Shown piece by piece: positions 14,038-22,641 of a DNA stretch of 64,000 nt; position 1 is the stretch's first letter; each line of letters begins with the position of its first letter. The notes under the pieces are model-generated. The model was not told the origin of the DNA. It searched no databases and saw only the letters and a list, made by a program, of their open reading frames with translations. This DNA is from an uncultured Bacteroidales bacterium (GTDB lineage: Bacteria > Bacteroidota > Bacteroidia > Bacteroidales > P3). The translations under genes and the position numbers were made by a program. The stretch is from positions 124,001 through 188,000 of the forward strand of contig ONGA01000001.1 of the NCBI GenBank assembly GCA_900317285.1, written 5' to 3'.

Positions 14038-17000
14038 CTACATCTCCGAGAGCTTCTTATAGCCCTCATACCTTATCTTGGCGTTGCGCTCGGTGGCGAC
14101 GAAGAGTTCTTCGGCCTCCTGGGGGAAGGTCTTCATCAGCGAGTTGTAGCGGACCTCGCCCATGATGAAGTCGCGGAACTTGCTCCAGTCGGGCTCCTTG
14201 GAGTCGAGGTGGAAGCCATTCTTACCGGCGTCTTCCTCGGCGGGGTTGAAGTGCCACAGGTGCCAGTAGCCGCATTCGACGGCCTTCTTCTCCTCGTTCT
14301 GCGTGCGGCCCATACCGATCTTGATGCCGTGGTTGATGCAGGGTGCGTAGCAGATGATGAGCGACGGGCCGTGGTAGGCCTCGGCCTCCTTGATGACGTT
14401 GAAGTACTGGGCCTGGCTGGCGCCCATAGCCACCTGGGCGACATAGACGTAGCCGTAGCTCTTGGCAATCATGCCGAGGTCTTTCTTGCGGATCTTCTTA
14501 CCGCTGGTGGCGAACTTGGCGACAGCACCGGCCGGGGTGGCCTTCGAGCTCTGTCCGCCGGTGTTGGAGTACACCTCGGTGTCGACGACGACGACGTTGA
14601 CATCCTCGCCGCTGGCCAGGACGTGGTCCAGACCGCCGAATCCGATGTCATAGCCCCAACCGTCGCCGCCGAAGATCCACTGGCTCTTCTTGACGAGGCT
14701 GTGGCGGAGTTCGAGGAGCTGCTTGCAGATGTCGCAGCCGCACTTCTCCATCAGCGGGATGAGCTTGTCGGCGATTTCCTTGGTCTTGAGGGTGCATTCG
14801 CGGTTCTCGATCCACTCGGTGAAGAGGGCCTTGATTTCGGCGCTGCAGCAGTCGCAGGCGAGGCCTTCCTTCATAATGCGCTCCACGCGGTCGCGCATCT
14901 GGCGGGTGGCGGTGGCCATACCGAGGCCGAACTCAGCGTTGTCCTCGAAGAGCGAGTTGGCCCAAGCGGGACCGAAGCCGCTGCGGTAGTTGCGGCAGTA
15001 AGGAGTGGCAGGAGCCGAGCCGCCGTAGATGGAGGAGCAGCCCGTGGCGTTGGCCACCATCATCTGCTCACCGAAGAGCTGAGTGATGCACTTGAGGTAC
15101 GGGGTCTCGCCGCAGCCGGCGCAGGCACCGCTGAACTCGAACAGGGGCTGTGCGAACTGGCTGTTTTTGACGTTGGCTTTTTTATCGATCAAATTGTCTT
15201 TATAGGTAACGCACTTTTGAGAAAAATCCCAGTTGGCGGCCTCGTGGAGCTGGCTCTCGAAGGGTTTCATCACGAGGGCTTTCTCCTTGGCGGGGCAGAC
15301 ATCGGCGCAGTTGCCGCAGCCGGTGCAGTCCATAGCGCTGACCTGCATACGGAAGTGCATACCGGCCAGTTCCTTGGGCATCTTCATGTCGATGGCCTTC
15401 ATCGACTCGGGAGCCTTCTTCATCTCCTCGTCGGTCATCACGCAGGGACGGATGGCGGCGTGGGGGCACACCAGCGAGCACTGGTTGCACTGGATGCAGT
15501 TGGCGGGGTTCCACTCGGGGACGACGGTGGCCACGCCGCGCTTCTCGTAGGCGGTGGTACCGGCGGGGAAGGTGCCGTCCTCATAGCCGACGAATGCGCT
15601 GACGGGCAGGTCGTTGCCGGTCTGTGCCACCATCGGGCGCATCACCTTGGCGATGAACTCGGGGTCGCCCTCGTGTTTCTCGACGGCGAAGTCGGTGCTG
15701 CAAGGCAGGTTGGCCCACTCGGCGGGGATGTCGATCTTGGTGATCTCACCTCCGCGGTCGACGGCTGCGTAGTTCTTGTTGACCACGTCCTCACCCTTGC
15801 GGCCGTAGCTCTTGACGATGAATTTCTTCATCTGCTCGACGGCGAGGTCGTAAGGAATCACCTCGCTGATCTTGAAGAAGGCGCTCTGGAGGATGGTGTT
15901 GGTGCGGTTGCCGAGGCCGATTTCAGCGGCAATCTTGGTGGCGTCGATGATGTACATCGTGATGTGGTGCAGCGCCAGGTACTTCTTCACGAAGTCGGGC
16001 AGCTGGGCCTTGGTCTCCTCGACGGTCCAGGGGCTGTTGTAGAGGAAGGTACCGTTGTCCTTGAGGCCGCGCAGGCAGTCATACTTGCGCAGGTAGCTGG
16101 GCACGTGGACGGCCACGAAGTCGGGCGTGCCGACCAGGTAGGGAGCGGGCAGGGGGTTGTCGCCGAAGCGCAGGTGCGAGCAGGTGTAGCCGCCCGATTT
16201 CTTCGAGTCGTAGTCGAAGTAGGCCTGGCTGTACTTGTTGGTGTTGTCGCCGATAATCTTGATGCTGTTCTTGTTGGCACCCACAGTGCCGTCGGCACCG
16301 AGGCCGTAGAAGCGGGCCTCGAAGGTGCCCTTGGGCAGGATGGAGATTTCGGGCAGGATGGGCAGCGAGCGGAAGGTCACGTCGTCGACGATGCCGATGG
16401 TGAACTGGTTCTTCTTCTCGCCTTCCATGTTGTTGAACACGGAGATAATCTGGGCGGGAGTGGTGTCCTTGCTGGAGAGACCGTAGCGGCCGCCGAGGAT
16501 GTTGACGTTGGCATTGCCCTTGAAGGCCTCAACGATGTCGAGATACAGCGGGTCGCCGTTGGCGCCGGGCTCCTTGGTGCGGTCGAGGACGGTGATGGTC
16601 TTCACGTGCTCCATCAGGCTCTTGGGCATAGCCTGCATCAGGTACTTCACGCTGAAGGGACGATAGAGGTGGACGGTCACGCAGCCGGTCTTCTTGCCCT
16701 GGGCGTTGAGGTAATCCACAACGGTCTTGATGGTCTCGGTCACCGAACCCATAGCCACGATGACGTTCTCGGCATCCTTGGCACCGTAGTAGGTGAAGGG
16801 GGCGTACTGGCGGCCGGTCAGCTTGCTGATCTCAGCCATATACTCGGCCACGATGTCGGGCAGAGCGTCGTAGTACTTGTTCTGCAGCTCGCGGGTCTGG
16901 AAATAGACGTCGCTATTCTGGGCGGTACCGCGGGTCACGTTGTGCTCGGGGTTGAGGGCGTTCTCGCGGAAAGCCTTCAGGGCCTTCTGGTCGACGAGCG

Positions 17001-17583
17001 GACGCAGGTCTTCCATATCCCAAGCCTCGATTTTCTGGATCTCGTGGCTGGTGCGGAAGCCGTCGAAGAAGTTGAGGAACGGCACGCGGCCCTTGAGGGC
17101 GGCGAGGTGGGCCACAGGGGCGAGGTCCATCACCTCCTGCACCGAGCTCTCGGCCAGCAGGGCGAAGCCGGTCTGGCGGGCGCTCATCACGTCGGCGTGG
17201 TCGCCGAAGATGGAGAGGGCCTGGGCGGCCAAGGCGCGGGCGCTCACGTGGAACACGCCGGGCAGCAGTTCGCCAGCGATCTTGTACATATTCGGAATCA
17301 TCAGCAGCAGACCCTGCGAAGCGGTGTAGGTGGTGGTCAGAGCACCGGCCTGCAACGAGCCGTGCACGGCACCTGCGGCACCGGCCTCGCTCTGCATCTC
17401 GACGACCTTCACGGTCTCGCCGAAGAGGTTCTTACGACCGCCGGCGGCCCACTCGTCGATATACTCGGCCATAGGGCTGGAGGGGGTGATGGGGTAGATA
17501 GCTGCTACCTCGCTGAACATGTAGGCCACATGCGCTGCAGCGCAGTTACCGTCACAAGTCATAAACTTTTTTTCTTTTGCCAT
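14038..17583 (-). CDS. nifJ: Pyruvate:ferredoxin (flavodoxin) oxidoreductase
   Basis: 1181 residues, the length of the single-chain enzyme. It oxidises pyruvate with CoA to acetyl-CoA and CO2 and passes electrons to ferredoxin, a central step in anaerobic Bacteroidales. The pyrimidine-binding domain is N-terminal (YPITPSSPMAEYIDEWA). Cluster motifs CIQCNQCSLVCP (near residue 698) and CTGCGNCADVCP (near 755) bind two 4Fe-4S clusters, and CAGCGETPYLKC (near 822) helps bind the third. The thiamine-diphosphate domain has GDGWGYDIGFGG (near 972) and VYSNTGGQ. A 14-bp palindrome lies 6 nt upstream of the start, and a terminator follows. Confidence 0.97.
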   Translation of the reverse strand: MAKEKKFMTCDGNCAAAHVAYMFSEVAAIYPITPSSPMAEYIDEWAAGGRKNLFGETVKVVEMQSEAGAAGAVHGSLQAGALTTTYTASQGLLLMIPNMYKIAGELLPGVFHVSARALAAQALSIFGDHADVMSARQTGFALLAESSVQEVMDLAPVAHLAALKGRVPFLNFFDGFRTSHEIQKIEAWDMEDLRPLVDQKALKAFRENALNPEHNVTRGTAQNSDVYFQTRELQNKYYDALPDIVAEYMAEISKLTGRQYAPFTYYGAKDAENVIVAMGSVTETIKTVVDYLNAQGKKTGCVTVHLYRPFSVKYLMQAMPKSLMEHVKTITVLDRTKEPGANGDPLYLDIVEAFKGNANVNILGGRYGLSSKDTTPAQIISVFNNMEGEKKNQFTIGIVDDVTFRSLPILPEISILPKGTFEARFYGLGADGTVGANKNSIKIIGDNTNKYSQAYFDYDSKKSGGYTCSHLRFGDNPLPAPYLVGTPDFVAVHVPSYLRKYDCLRGLKDNGTFLYNSPWTVEETKAQLPDFVKKYLALHHITMYIIDATKIAAEIGLGNRTNTILQSAFFKISEVIPYDLAVEQMKKFIVKSYGRKGEDVVNKNYAAVDRGGEITKIDIPAEWANLPCSTDFAVEKHEGDPEFIAKVMRPMVAQTGNDLPVSAFVGYEDGTFPAGTTAYEKRGVATVVPEWNPANCIQCNQCSLVCPHAAIRPCVMTDEEMKKAPESMKAIDMKMPKELAGMHFRMQVSAMDCTGCGNCADVCPAKEKALVMKPFESQLHEAANWDFSQKCVTYKDNLIDKKANVKNSQFAQPLFEFSGACAGCGETPYLKCITQLFGEQMMVANATGCSSIYGGSAPATPYCRNYRSGFGPAWANSLFEDNAEFGLGMATATRQMRDRVERIMKEGLACDCCSAEIKALFTEWIENRECTLKTKEIADKLIPLMEKCGCDICKQLLELRHSLVKKSQWIFGGDGWGYDIGFGGLDHVLASGEDVNVVVVDTEVYSNTGGQSSKATPAGAVAKFATSGKKIRKKDLGMIAKSYGYVYVAQVAMGASQAQYFNVIKEAEAYHGPSLIICYAPCINHGIKIGMGRTQNEEKKAVECGYWHLWHFNPAEEDAGKNGFHLDSKEPDWSKFRDFIMGEVRYNSLMKTFPQEAEELFVATERNAKIRYEGYKKLSEM

Positions 17584-17588
17584 AATTG

Positions 17589-17602
17589 CTTAAACGTTTA
17601 AG
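17589..17602. promoter_or_regulatory. 14-bp perfect palindrome upstream of nifJ
   Basis: CTTAAACGTTTAAG lies 6-19 nt before the nifJ start. A loose -33/-7 pair (TTTG about 19 nt before TATAATTA on the - strand) overlaps it, so it could be an operator or a leader element. Confidence 0.45.
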
Positions 17603-17626
17603 GATTAATTATAAATTTGTTGTTGT

Positions 17627-17944
17627 TTATTCAAATAATATATCCCAATTGGGTATTATTTCATTGTGCTTTTCTTTAAAAGCTCTTTTACATCTTAAAG
17701 GACCATCTCCTTTAGCTTCATTGTTTTCCCACTGTAAAGCTTGAAGATTTGTAATATCATCAGTACCACCTTTTGAAACAGGAATGATATGATCTATTTC
17801 CCATCCATAGTCACTTTTTCGATTCCCATACTCTTTACGCCATATTCTAGCACCGCATGCATCCATTCTAACTTCACTTGGATTTTCATTTAGAACATCT
17901 TTTGCCTTGTTCCATACCTTTTGAACAACCTCATTTGTAAACAT
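17627..17944 (-). CDS. HNH endonuclease-like protein
   Basis: 105 residues. The HNH core is visible: a Cys near residue 30 (MDACGARIW), WEIDHIIPVSKGG with the catalytic Asp-His, NLQALQWENNEAKGD with the Asn, and a Cys-containing C-terminal helix. It is probably a small metal-dependent DNA nuclease. It stands alone between nifJ and the leucine-rich-repeat gene in AT-rich DNA, which suggests transfer. A phage- or homing-type origin is possible. No partner gene is obvious. Confidence 0.8.
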   Translation of the reverse strand: MFTNEVVQKVWNKAKDVLNENPSEVRMDACGARIWRKEYGNRKSDYGWEIDHIIPVSKGGTDDITNLQALQWENNEAKGDGPLRCKRAFKEKHNEIIPNWDILFE

Positions 17945-18083
17945 AACTTGTAATTTTAATTAGACTATTATTTGCTTTAATACAGTTATTGATACTGTCA
18001 CCATCAATATTCGGTATTGTGAATGCAATAATAGTCAATTCCCCATAACCCTCCAATTATTTATGAATTTTTTAACATTTCTT

Positions 18084-19775
18084 TTAGTCAATATTCCAAT
18101 AAGCACTTGGGTCGCCATCGAAAATTTCATCAATTTCATCATCTGAATAGCCAGCCTCGTCCTGTGCATAAGTCCCTGCGTATCGTCCGTAGCCATTGTA
18201 TTCATCATTATATTCTCTATTAAAATCCTCAAGCATAGATTGGTACGCCGACTTGAACCTTTCTTTTTTTATCCAGTCTATTTTGACATTATCACATCCT
18301 TCAAAAGCATTGGCAGCTATTTCTGAATTCCATTGATCCTCTTTTGATAGACTAAGTAATGATAGAGAATGACAATTCTTAAATGCATACTCCGCAATAT
18401 CTACAGCTGCTTGAGGGAAAACTATCTTTGTTATTTTTCCACATCCCTCAAATGCATATGGGTTAATTATTATCTTAAAATAATTTTCATCTTTAATACA
18501 AACTTCTTCAAGATTAGAACACCCATAAAACAACCCGCGAGGAACATCGCGAAAACTCAGATTTACGGAAGTTAGAGACGTGCAACAAGCAAGACCAAAT
18601 TCACCAAAATCAGAAGTTGATGTGTATTCTTCGTCAGGTAGTTTTCTCAAACTACAACAATGAAAAAAGGACATAGTCCGTTCCTTTACCAAAAAGCATT
18701 TGATGCCATCCAGAGTCTCGATTCCGGTAAATGCAAACACAATATCACCTCCCCTAATCTCCAATTTAGACATGTCTATATGGTTTAATGATTTGCAGTT
18801 ACAAAATGCAGCTGAAGCAATACCCAACCTATTATAACCACCCTCAATTGCAGACAAGTCCACCTCTTCAAGCGAGACACAATCCATAAATGCAGATTCC
18901 GGTATTTGCTCCAATGAAAAAGGAATTGTGATTTTTTTCAAATTCTGATTCCCTTTGAAACATTTAGGAGCAATCGTGCAAATCCCATCGGGGATAACAA
19001 AAGATTCTACATTATCTGGAACAGAGAGAATATTACTATGTGGCAAATCATAAATAACCCCATCGTCTTCAATCGTATTAAAGGATTCATAATATGATCC
19101 GTCTTGTAGGATGGGTATTTCTGCCAAATCAGAGGGGTTCTCTTCCCAGCAATATTCATCTAAATGATATGTATTCGTATAGTAATTATCTAATTTTTCG
19201 GAAAGATTCAACCATAATTTTTTATATGCATTAGACGTGATTTTAACTAAATTCAATGTTTTGTTTCTATCCGCATATATCAACATATAATAACTCTTTC
19301 TTCCATTAGCTTTTATACCAATAGGTATGGGGAAACCGCGAAATAAAAAAACATAGCAGATAGTATCCATTCCACTAAAGTTTTTTGCAACAGATTTGAA
19401 AAAATCAAAGAATGTGTAATATTTTTTATTTGAAAAATCATGATTATACGAAAAATACTTATCGTAATGTAGCTCTATCAACTCTTCAAGATTCTCCAAC
19501 ATAAAATCCTTTAAATCATCTTTGAAAATCGAGGTTTCGTATTTTTTCATGTATTTCTTCTCAAACTCCATTCTTGATATGAGATATATAGGCGAATTTG
19601 GAGTCTCAATGGCAGCCATTATCATTTCGTTAGTTAGAAACACTTTTGGCACATCAAATAAAGTGGTGCCGTCTCTCCAAACAGATTCCAGATAGTATCC
19701 ATACTCGTAATTATGATTCTTTTCTGAGTATTGTTTATATATCTTTTGAAATATTTCTTCTGCTATATTTCTCAT
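18084..19775 (-). CDS. BspA-type leucine-rich repeat protein with novel N-terminal domain
   Basis: 563 residues, no signal peptide. The first about 240 residues are an unrecognised aromatic- and Lys-rich domain. From about 250 to 490 there are BspA-like (LRR_5) repeats: IAPKCFKGNQNLKKITIP, AFMDCVSLEEVDLS, AFCNCKSLNHIDMS, AFEGCGKITKIVFP, AFKNCHSLSLLSL. The C-terminal tail has GTYAQDEAGYSDDEID and ends DGDPSAYWNID, a tail I recall on other uncharacterised Bacteroidetes proteins. DNA is much more AT-rich than neighbouring core genes, suggesting acquisition. The lack of an export signal argues against the adhesin role of secreted BspA. Function unknown. Confidence 0.75.
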   Translation of the reverse strand: MRNIAEEIFQKIYKQYSEKNHNYEYGYYLESVWRDGTTLFDVPKVFLTNEMIMAAIETPNSPIYLISRMEFEKKYMKKYETSIFKDDLKDFMLENLEELIELHYDKYFSYNHDFSNKKYYTFFDFFKSVAKNFSGMDTICYVFLFRGFPIPIGIKANGRKSYYMLIYADRNKTLNLVKITSNAYKKLWLNLSEKLDNYYTNTYHLDEYCWEENPSDLAEIPILQDGSYYESFNTIEDDGVIYDLPHSNILSVPDNVESFVIPDGICTIAPKCFKGNQNLKKITIPFSLEQIPESAFMDCVSLEEVDLSAIEGGYNRLGIASAAFCNCKSLNHIDMSKLEIRGGDIVFAFTGIETLDGIKCFLVKERTMSFFHCCSLRKLPDEEYTSTSDFGEFGLACCTSLTSVNLSFRDVPRGLFYGCSNLEEVCIKDENYFKIIINPYAFEGCGKITKIVFPQAAVDIAEYAFKNCHSLSLLSLSKEDQWNSEIAANAFEGCDNVKIDWIKKERFKSAYQSMLEDFNREYNDEYNGYGRYAGTYAQDEAGYSDDEIDEIFDGDPSAYWNID

Positions 19776-19832
19776 AATGATTGCTTTACTATTTCAGTAG
19801 TTTTCTATTTTCCACTTCTTCCAGCACGGTCA

Positions 19833-20669
19833 TTATTTCTTCTTGGTTCCTTTCTTTAATGCTTTCTTTTCATCGGATGCCAGGCGGCGTTCCACTTTCT
19901 TCACGTCTTCGGCGGGTGGCAGGTTTTCGGGAACGATACCACGTTGAATAAGCATCTGACGGACGGCACGGTTGTTGTCCTCGTGCTCGGCAGTAATATC
20001 GCGCTCGCCTTGCAGGTCTTTGCTCTGCACATTCACGCTGGTCATTTCGGCGGCGAAGTCCTTGGCCTTGATGCTGATGGTGGGCAGGAAGTCGGCCAGC
20101 GGGCGGCTGTCGGGAACACCCATCTTACGTTTGAGCATGGCCGTATTCAGTCGGAACAACGCCTGGTCGCCTTTGGAGCGGATGATAGCAAAGCTTTTGT
20201 CGTTCACACCGCGCTCGTAGAGAATACCCGACAACTTCTTCTCCGTCTCCTGTAACTTGGTACGGGCCTTGACACGCTCCACCTCCAGCAGTCGCTGTTC
20301 CACAATCTCCGCACGACGCGTCTGCACAGCAAAGTAGGTTTGTGCAAAAGCAATCTGCGGCTTGCGTGGGTCACCATTTTGAGCCACAAGGTAACAGGCA
20401 TAACGTGTGAGCATAATGTCATCTATCTCTTTCTCAGCTCCTTTTGGCATAGGTATCGTTTTGCTGACGTCAGCAAAATGATCCGTCAGAGATTGCCCTG
20501 CATTTTGGCACGAAGCCTTTGCCTTATCTATCACATTCAGGAAATTGCGCCACTGCGAGTATCCAAGCAAAGGGCAAATCTCCCGAGCACTCCAGCATTC
20601 GATTGAATTTACCTCGCATGAAGCCTGTTCAAATTGCACGAACAGTTGTTTTATGTCCTCGCTTTTCAT
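19833..20669 (-). CDS. dinD: DNA damage-inducible protein D
   Basis: 278 residues, matching DinD in length and motifs: [20 protein letters not shown] near the N-terminus (a BRO-N-like fold), [51 protein letters not shown] and a charged Lys-rich tail. In E. coli DinD is SOS-induced and inhibits RecA-dependent strand exchange. Promoter sequence is unclear, but a perfect 12-bp palindrome GTCGAATTCGAC lies 67 bp upstream and could bind a repressor. The next gene upstream is an ORF6N protein. Confidence 0.88.
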   Translation of the reverse strand: MKSEDIKQLFVQFEQASCEVNSIECWSAREICPLLGYSQWRNFLNVIDKAKASCQNAGQSLTDHFADVSKTIPMPKGAEKEIDDIMLTRYACYLVAQNGDPRKPQIAFAQTYFAVQTRRAEIVEQRLLEVERVKARTKLQETEKKLSGILYERGVNDKSFAIIRSKGDQALFRLNTAMLKRKMGVPDSRPLADFLPTISIKAKDFAAEMTSVNVQSKDLQGERDITAEHEDNNRAVRQMLIQRGIVPENLPPAEDVKKVERRLASDEKKALKKGTKKK

Positions 20670-20735
20670 ATTCCGGTTATATTTGTTGTATTATTTGTAA
20701 CCCATCGATTTCGAGGGGTTTTGTCTTCTAAAGTG

Positions 20736-20869
20736 GTCGAATTCGACCCCTTTAAAATTTGGATTGTTGAGCATTATTTCCTGTATCTTTGACATATTTC
20801 CATTTTTTCTTTCTATGTTTTGGCACTCGCGAATGCCAAATCTATTATTTTGCGGTCGAAAAATTCGAC
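20736..20869. promoter_or_regulatory. Paired GTCGAA...TTCGAC palindromes upstream of dinD
   Basis: GTCGAATTCGAC at 20736-20747 and GTCGAA-AAA-TTCGAC at 20855-20869 bracket the dinD/ORF6N interval. Between them is a stem-loop, TTTGGCA/TGCCAAA (about 20818-20839). The two half-site pairs suggest an operator for a dimeric regulator. Confidence 0.45.
20758..20791 (+). promoter_or_regulatory. Promoter-like element pointing away from dinD
   Basis: TATCTTTG at 20784-20791 with TTTG/TTG elements 17-22 nt upstream faces right. No rightward gene follows, so it would make a short RNA or an antisense transcript of the ORF6N gene. Confidence 0.4.
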
Positions 20870-20878
20870 TACATACTA

Positions 20879-21601
20879 TTAATCAGTCCGTTTACCAGTT
20901 TTATACCCTATCCGTTTCCGGGGAGTTGATGGTTTCTCGCGCAGTTGGTCGAGGGCGTCGTTGAGGGCGCTTATCTGGACGGCCATCTCCATATTGTTCT
21001 CATTTTGTTCGTGGAGAATCTCGTCCACACGGGCGTTGAGGTTGTCGACTTTGTGCGACAGTTGTTCCACCTTCAAGTTGACTCCCTGCCAGGCACCTAT
21101 TGCGTGACGAATGGCCACAAACGCCCGCATGATATTGATGTTCACCTGTATGGCCGTCTCCGACCGCAACACCGAACTCAACATGGCAATACCAAGCTCA
21201 GTAAAGGCGTAAGGAAGATATTTGCTATGTTGTCCGCGCCCAGTGGTCATCACAATTTGTGATGACATAGTACCATTTCCTTCGTTTAAGGTCGCAAATT
21301 GCGACCTTAAACTGGTCTCAATAACATCAACATCCTCAGTATCAGTATCTATAGTACCCTCCTTTAAGGTCACAATTTGTGACCTCAAAAATTCCCACTC
21401 GCTTTTATTCAACTTAAACATAAAGTCTTCTGGGAACCGTTCGATGTTGCGTTTGACTGCCTCATTCAATCGCTTCGTTTCCACGTTGTACAACTCCGCC
21501 AGGTCGCGGTCAAGCATCACGCGCTGCCCCCGAACCTCATAGATTCGGTTCTTGATGACATCAATGTCATTTACCCCTCTTATGACAACTTCGTTGCCCA
21601 T
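20879..21601 (-). CDS. ORF6N-domain DNA-binding protein
   Basis: 240 residues. The ORF6N domain is N-terminal: IKNRIYEVRGQRVMLDRDLA, ETKRLNEAVKRNIERFPEDF, then KYLPYAFTELGIAMLSSVL and INIMRAFVAIR. A coiled-coil segment follows (about 175-220) and a basic tail. Such proteins are common in phages and in chromosomal islands of Bacteroidetes. The linker is expanded: SQIVTLKEG, SQFATLNEG and SQIVMT are repeated units, and each is encoded by a perfect DNA palindrome. Normal members have one copy, by memory. It may be a regulator; the target is unknown. Confidence 0.85.
   Translation of the reverse strand: MGNEVVIRGVNDIDVIKNRIYEVRGQRVMLDRDLAELYNVETKRLNEAVKRNIERFPEDFMFKLNKSEWEFLRSQIVTLKEGTIDTDTEDVDVIETSLRSQFATLNEGNGTMSSQIVMTTGRGQHSKYLPYAFTELGIAMLSSVLRSETAIQVNINIMRAFVAIRHAIGAWQGVNLKVEQLSHKVDNLNARVDEILHEQNENNMEMAVQISALNDALDQLREKPSTPRKRIGYKTGKRTD
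21246..21384. repeat. Three palindromes inside the ORF6N gene
   Basis: GTCATCACA/TGTGATGAC (21246-21266), a 27-bp one with arms TTTAAGGTCGCA/TGCGACCTTAAA (21285-21311), and AGGTCACA/TGTGACCT (21367-21384), each with a 2-3-nt centre. They encode the repeated SQ(I/F)(V/A)T segments. Confidence 0.8.
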
Positions 21602-21731
21602 TTATTCCTGTCGGTTACGCTTCTTTTATCTGACAATCAAGCCACTGCGATATAATTTATATAGCGCGCGAGGGTACAAATATACAAAAAATCCCCGACA
21701 TCACAAAAAAACTTTCCGCATGAATTTTAAT

Positions 21732-21762
21732 TTTGCCGTTCCAAAAAATGTTCGTATCTTTG
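21732..21762 (+). promoter_or_regulatory. Promoter of the second DUF6266 gene
   Basis: TTTG (21732-21735), 19 nt, then TATCTTTG (21755-21762): an ideal Bacteroidetes promoter about 127 nt before the ATG. The 11-bp array lies in the transcribed leader. Confidence 0.85.
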
Positions 21763-21800
21763 CAATTCGAAACAGAAAAAATACTTACTCCAGTACAATT

Positions 21801-21855
21801 CTCTCTACATCCTCTCTACCTCTTCTCTACCTTTTCTCTACCTTTTCGATACATC
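21801..21855. repeat. Five 11-bp tandem repeats in the DUF6266 leader
   Basis: Units CTCTCTACATC, CTCTCTACCTC, TTCTCTACCTT, TTCTCTACCTT and TTCGATACATC fill 55 bp exactly. They start 38 nt after the -7 box and end 33 nt before the start codon. Confidence 0.85.
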
Positions 21856-21888
21856 AGAGTAGACAAACCGTAAATAAAATCTATAGAT

Positions 21889-22575
21889 ATGAGCAAGAAC
21901 ACCAATGGAATTATGGGACCGCAAGTGGGAAAGATTGGCCCCGTGGTCGGTTATGTGGCAAACGGCAAGATGATTTACCGTGCCTACCAAAGGAATATCA
22001 GTAACCCGCAAACCCCCGCCCAGCAGGCGCACCGCCTCAAGCTGAAGACCCTATCGCAAGCCTCCAAAGACCTCAAACGCATGCTTGGATACAGCCTGCA
22101 AGGCGCTGGTATTGAAATCCATACCACAGCACGCAACGCTTTCATCAAGCTCAACATGCAGAGCTTCGTCACCGAACCCGAGGTGGCGCTCGACTACGAC
22201 CGCCTCGTTGTCGCCCAGGGACGGCTGGCGGGTGTCGTCATCACCAACGAGGGACCCCTTGACGAGGGCTTCGGCTACCGGCTGCGTTTCTCGGCCGAGG
22301 TGCCCGGGGGCAACCGGCCCACCGACATGCTGGTCGCCGCGCTGTGGTGCCCCGACCTGCGCGAGGCGGTGGACGTCAACGGCTTCCTCGCGGCGGGAGA
22401 GTTCACCGCCGAGGTGGCGCTCCGCGAGACATGGCGCGGGCACGACATCCACGTCTATGCCGCGATGGTCAACACCCTCAACGAACCCATCTGGCTTTCC
22501 GCGCGCTACCACGACGGCGACCGCCAGCTCCTGCCCCACGAAACCTCAAACACCGCCCACCTGAAGATTGCTTGA
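21889..22575 (+). CDS. DUF6266 family protein (second copy)
   Basis: 228 residues, no signal peptide. N-terminal family features: IMGPQVGKIGPVVGYVANGK, R-x-x-Q-R-N-I-S-NPQTPAQQ, H-R-L-K-L-K-T, then ARNAFIKLNMQ near residue 85. The remainder is beta-rich. It shares this layout with the protein at 2631-3506, but the two differ strongly in sequence and this one is shorter. The start is fixed by the leader, promoter and family N-terminus. The gene is solitary, with a strong promoter and an unusual tandem-repeat leader; the first copy sits in a phage-like block. Function unknown. Confidence 0.75.
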   Translation: MSKNTNGIMGPQVGKIGPVVGYVANGKMIYRAYQRNISNPQTPAQQAHRLKLKTLSQASKDLKRMLGYSLQGAGIEIHTTARNAFIKLNMQSFVTEPEVALDYDRLVVAQGRLAGVVITNEGPLDEGFGYRLRFSAEVPGGNRPTDMLVAALWCPDLREAVDVNGFLAAGEFTAEVALRETWRGHDIHVYAAMVNTLNEPIWLSARYHDGDRQLLPHETSNTAHLKIA

Positions 22576-22588
22576 TCACCGCCGATTT

Positions 22589-22619
22589 TTTGCTGTTCCA
22601 TAAAAAATGCATATCTTTG
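22589..22619 (+). promoter_or_regulatory. Promoter of the thioesterase gene
   Basis: TTTG (22589-22592), 19 nt, TATCTTTG (22612-22619), ending 22 nt before the ATG. It probably drives the thioesterase and the following small genes. Confidence 0.85.
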
Positions 22620-22641
22620 CACTCAAAACAGGTATTATCAC

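Noticed and set aside
14008-17601. 1197-codon open frame on the + strand opposite nifJ
   Set aside because: It mirrors the strong third-position GC bias of nifJ. nifJ has all family motifs; the antisense product is a low-complexity Val/Gly/Leu protein.
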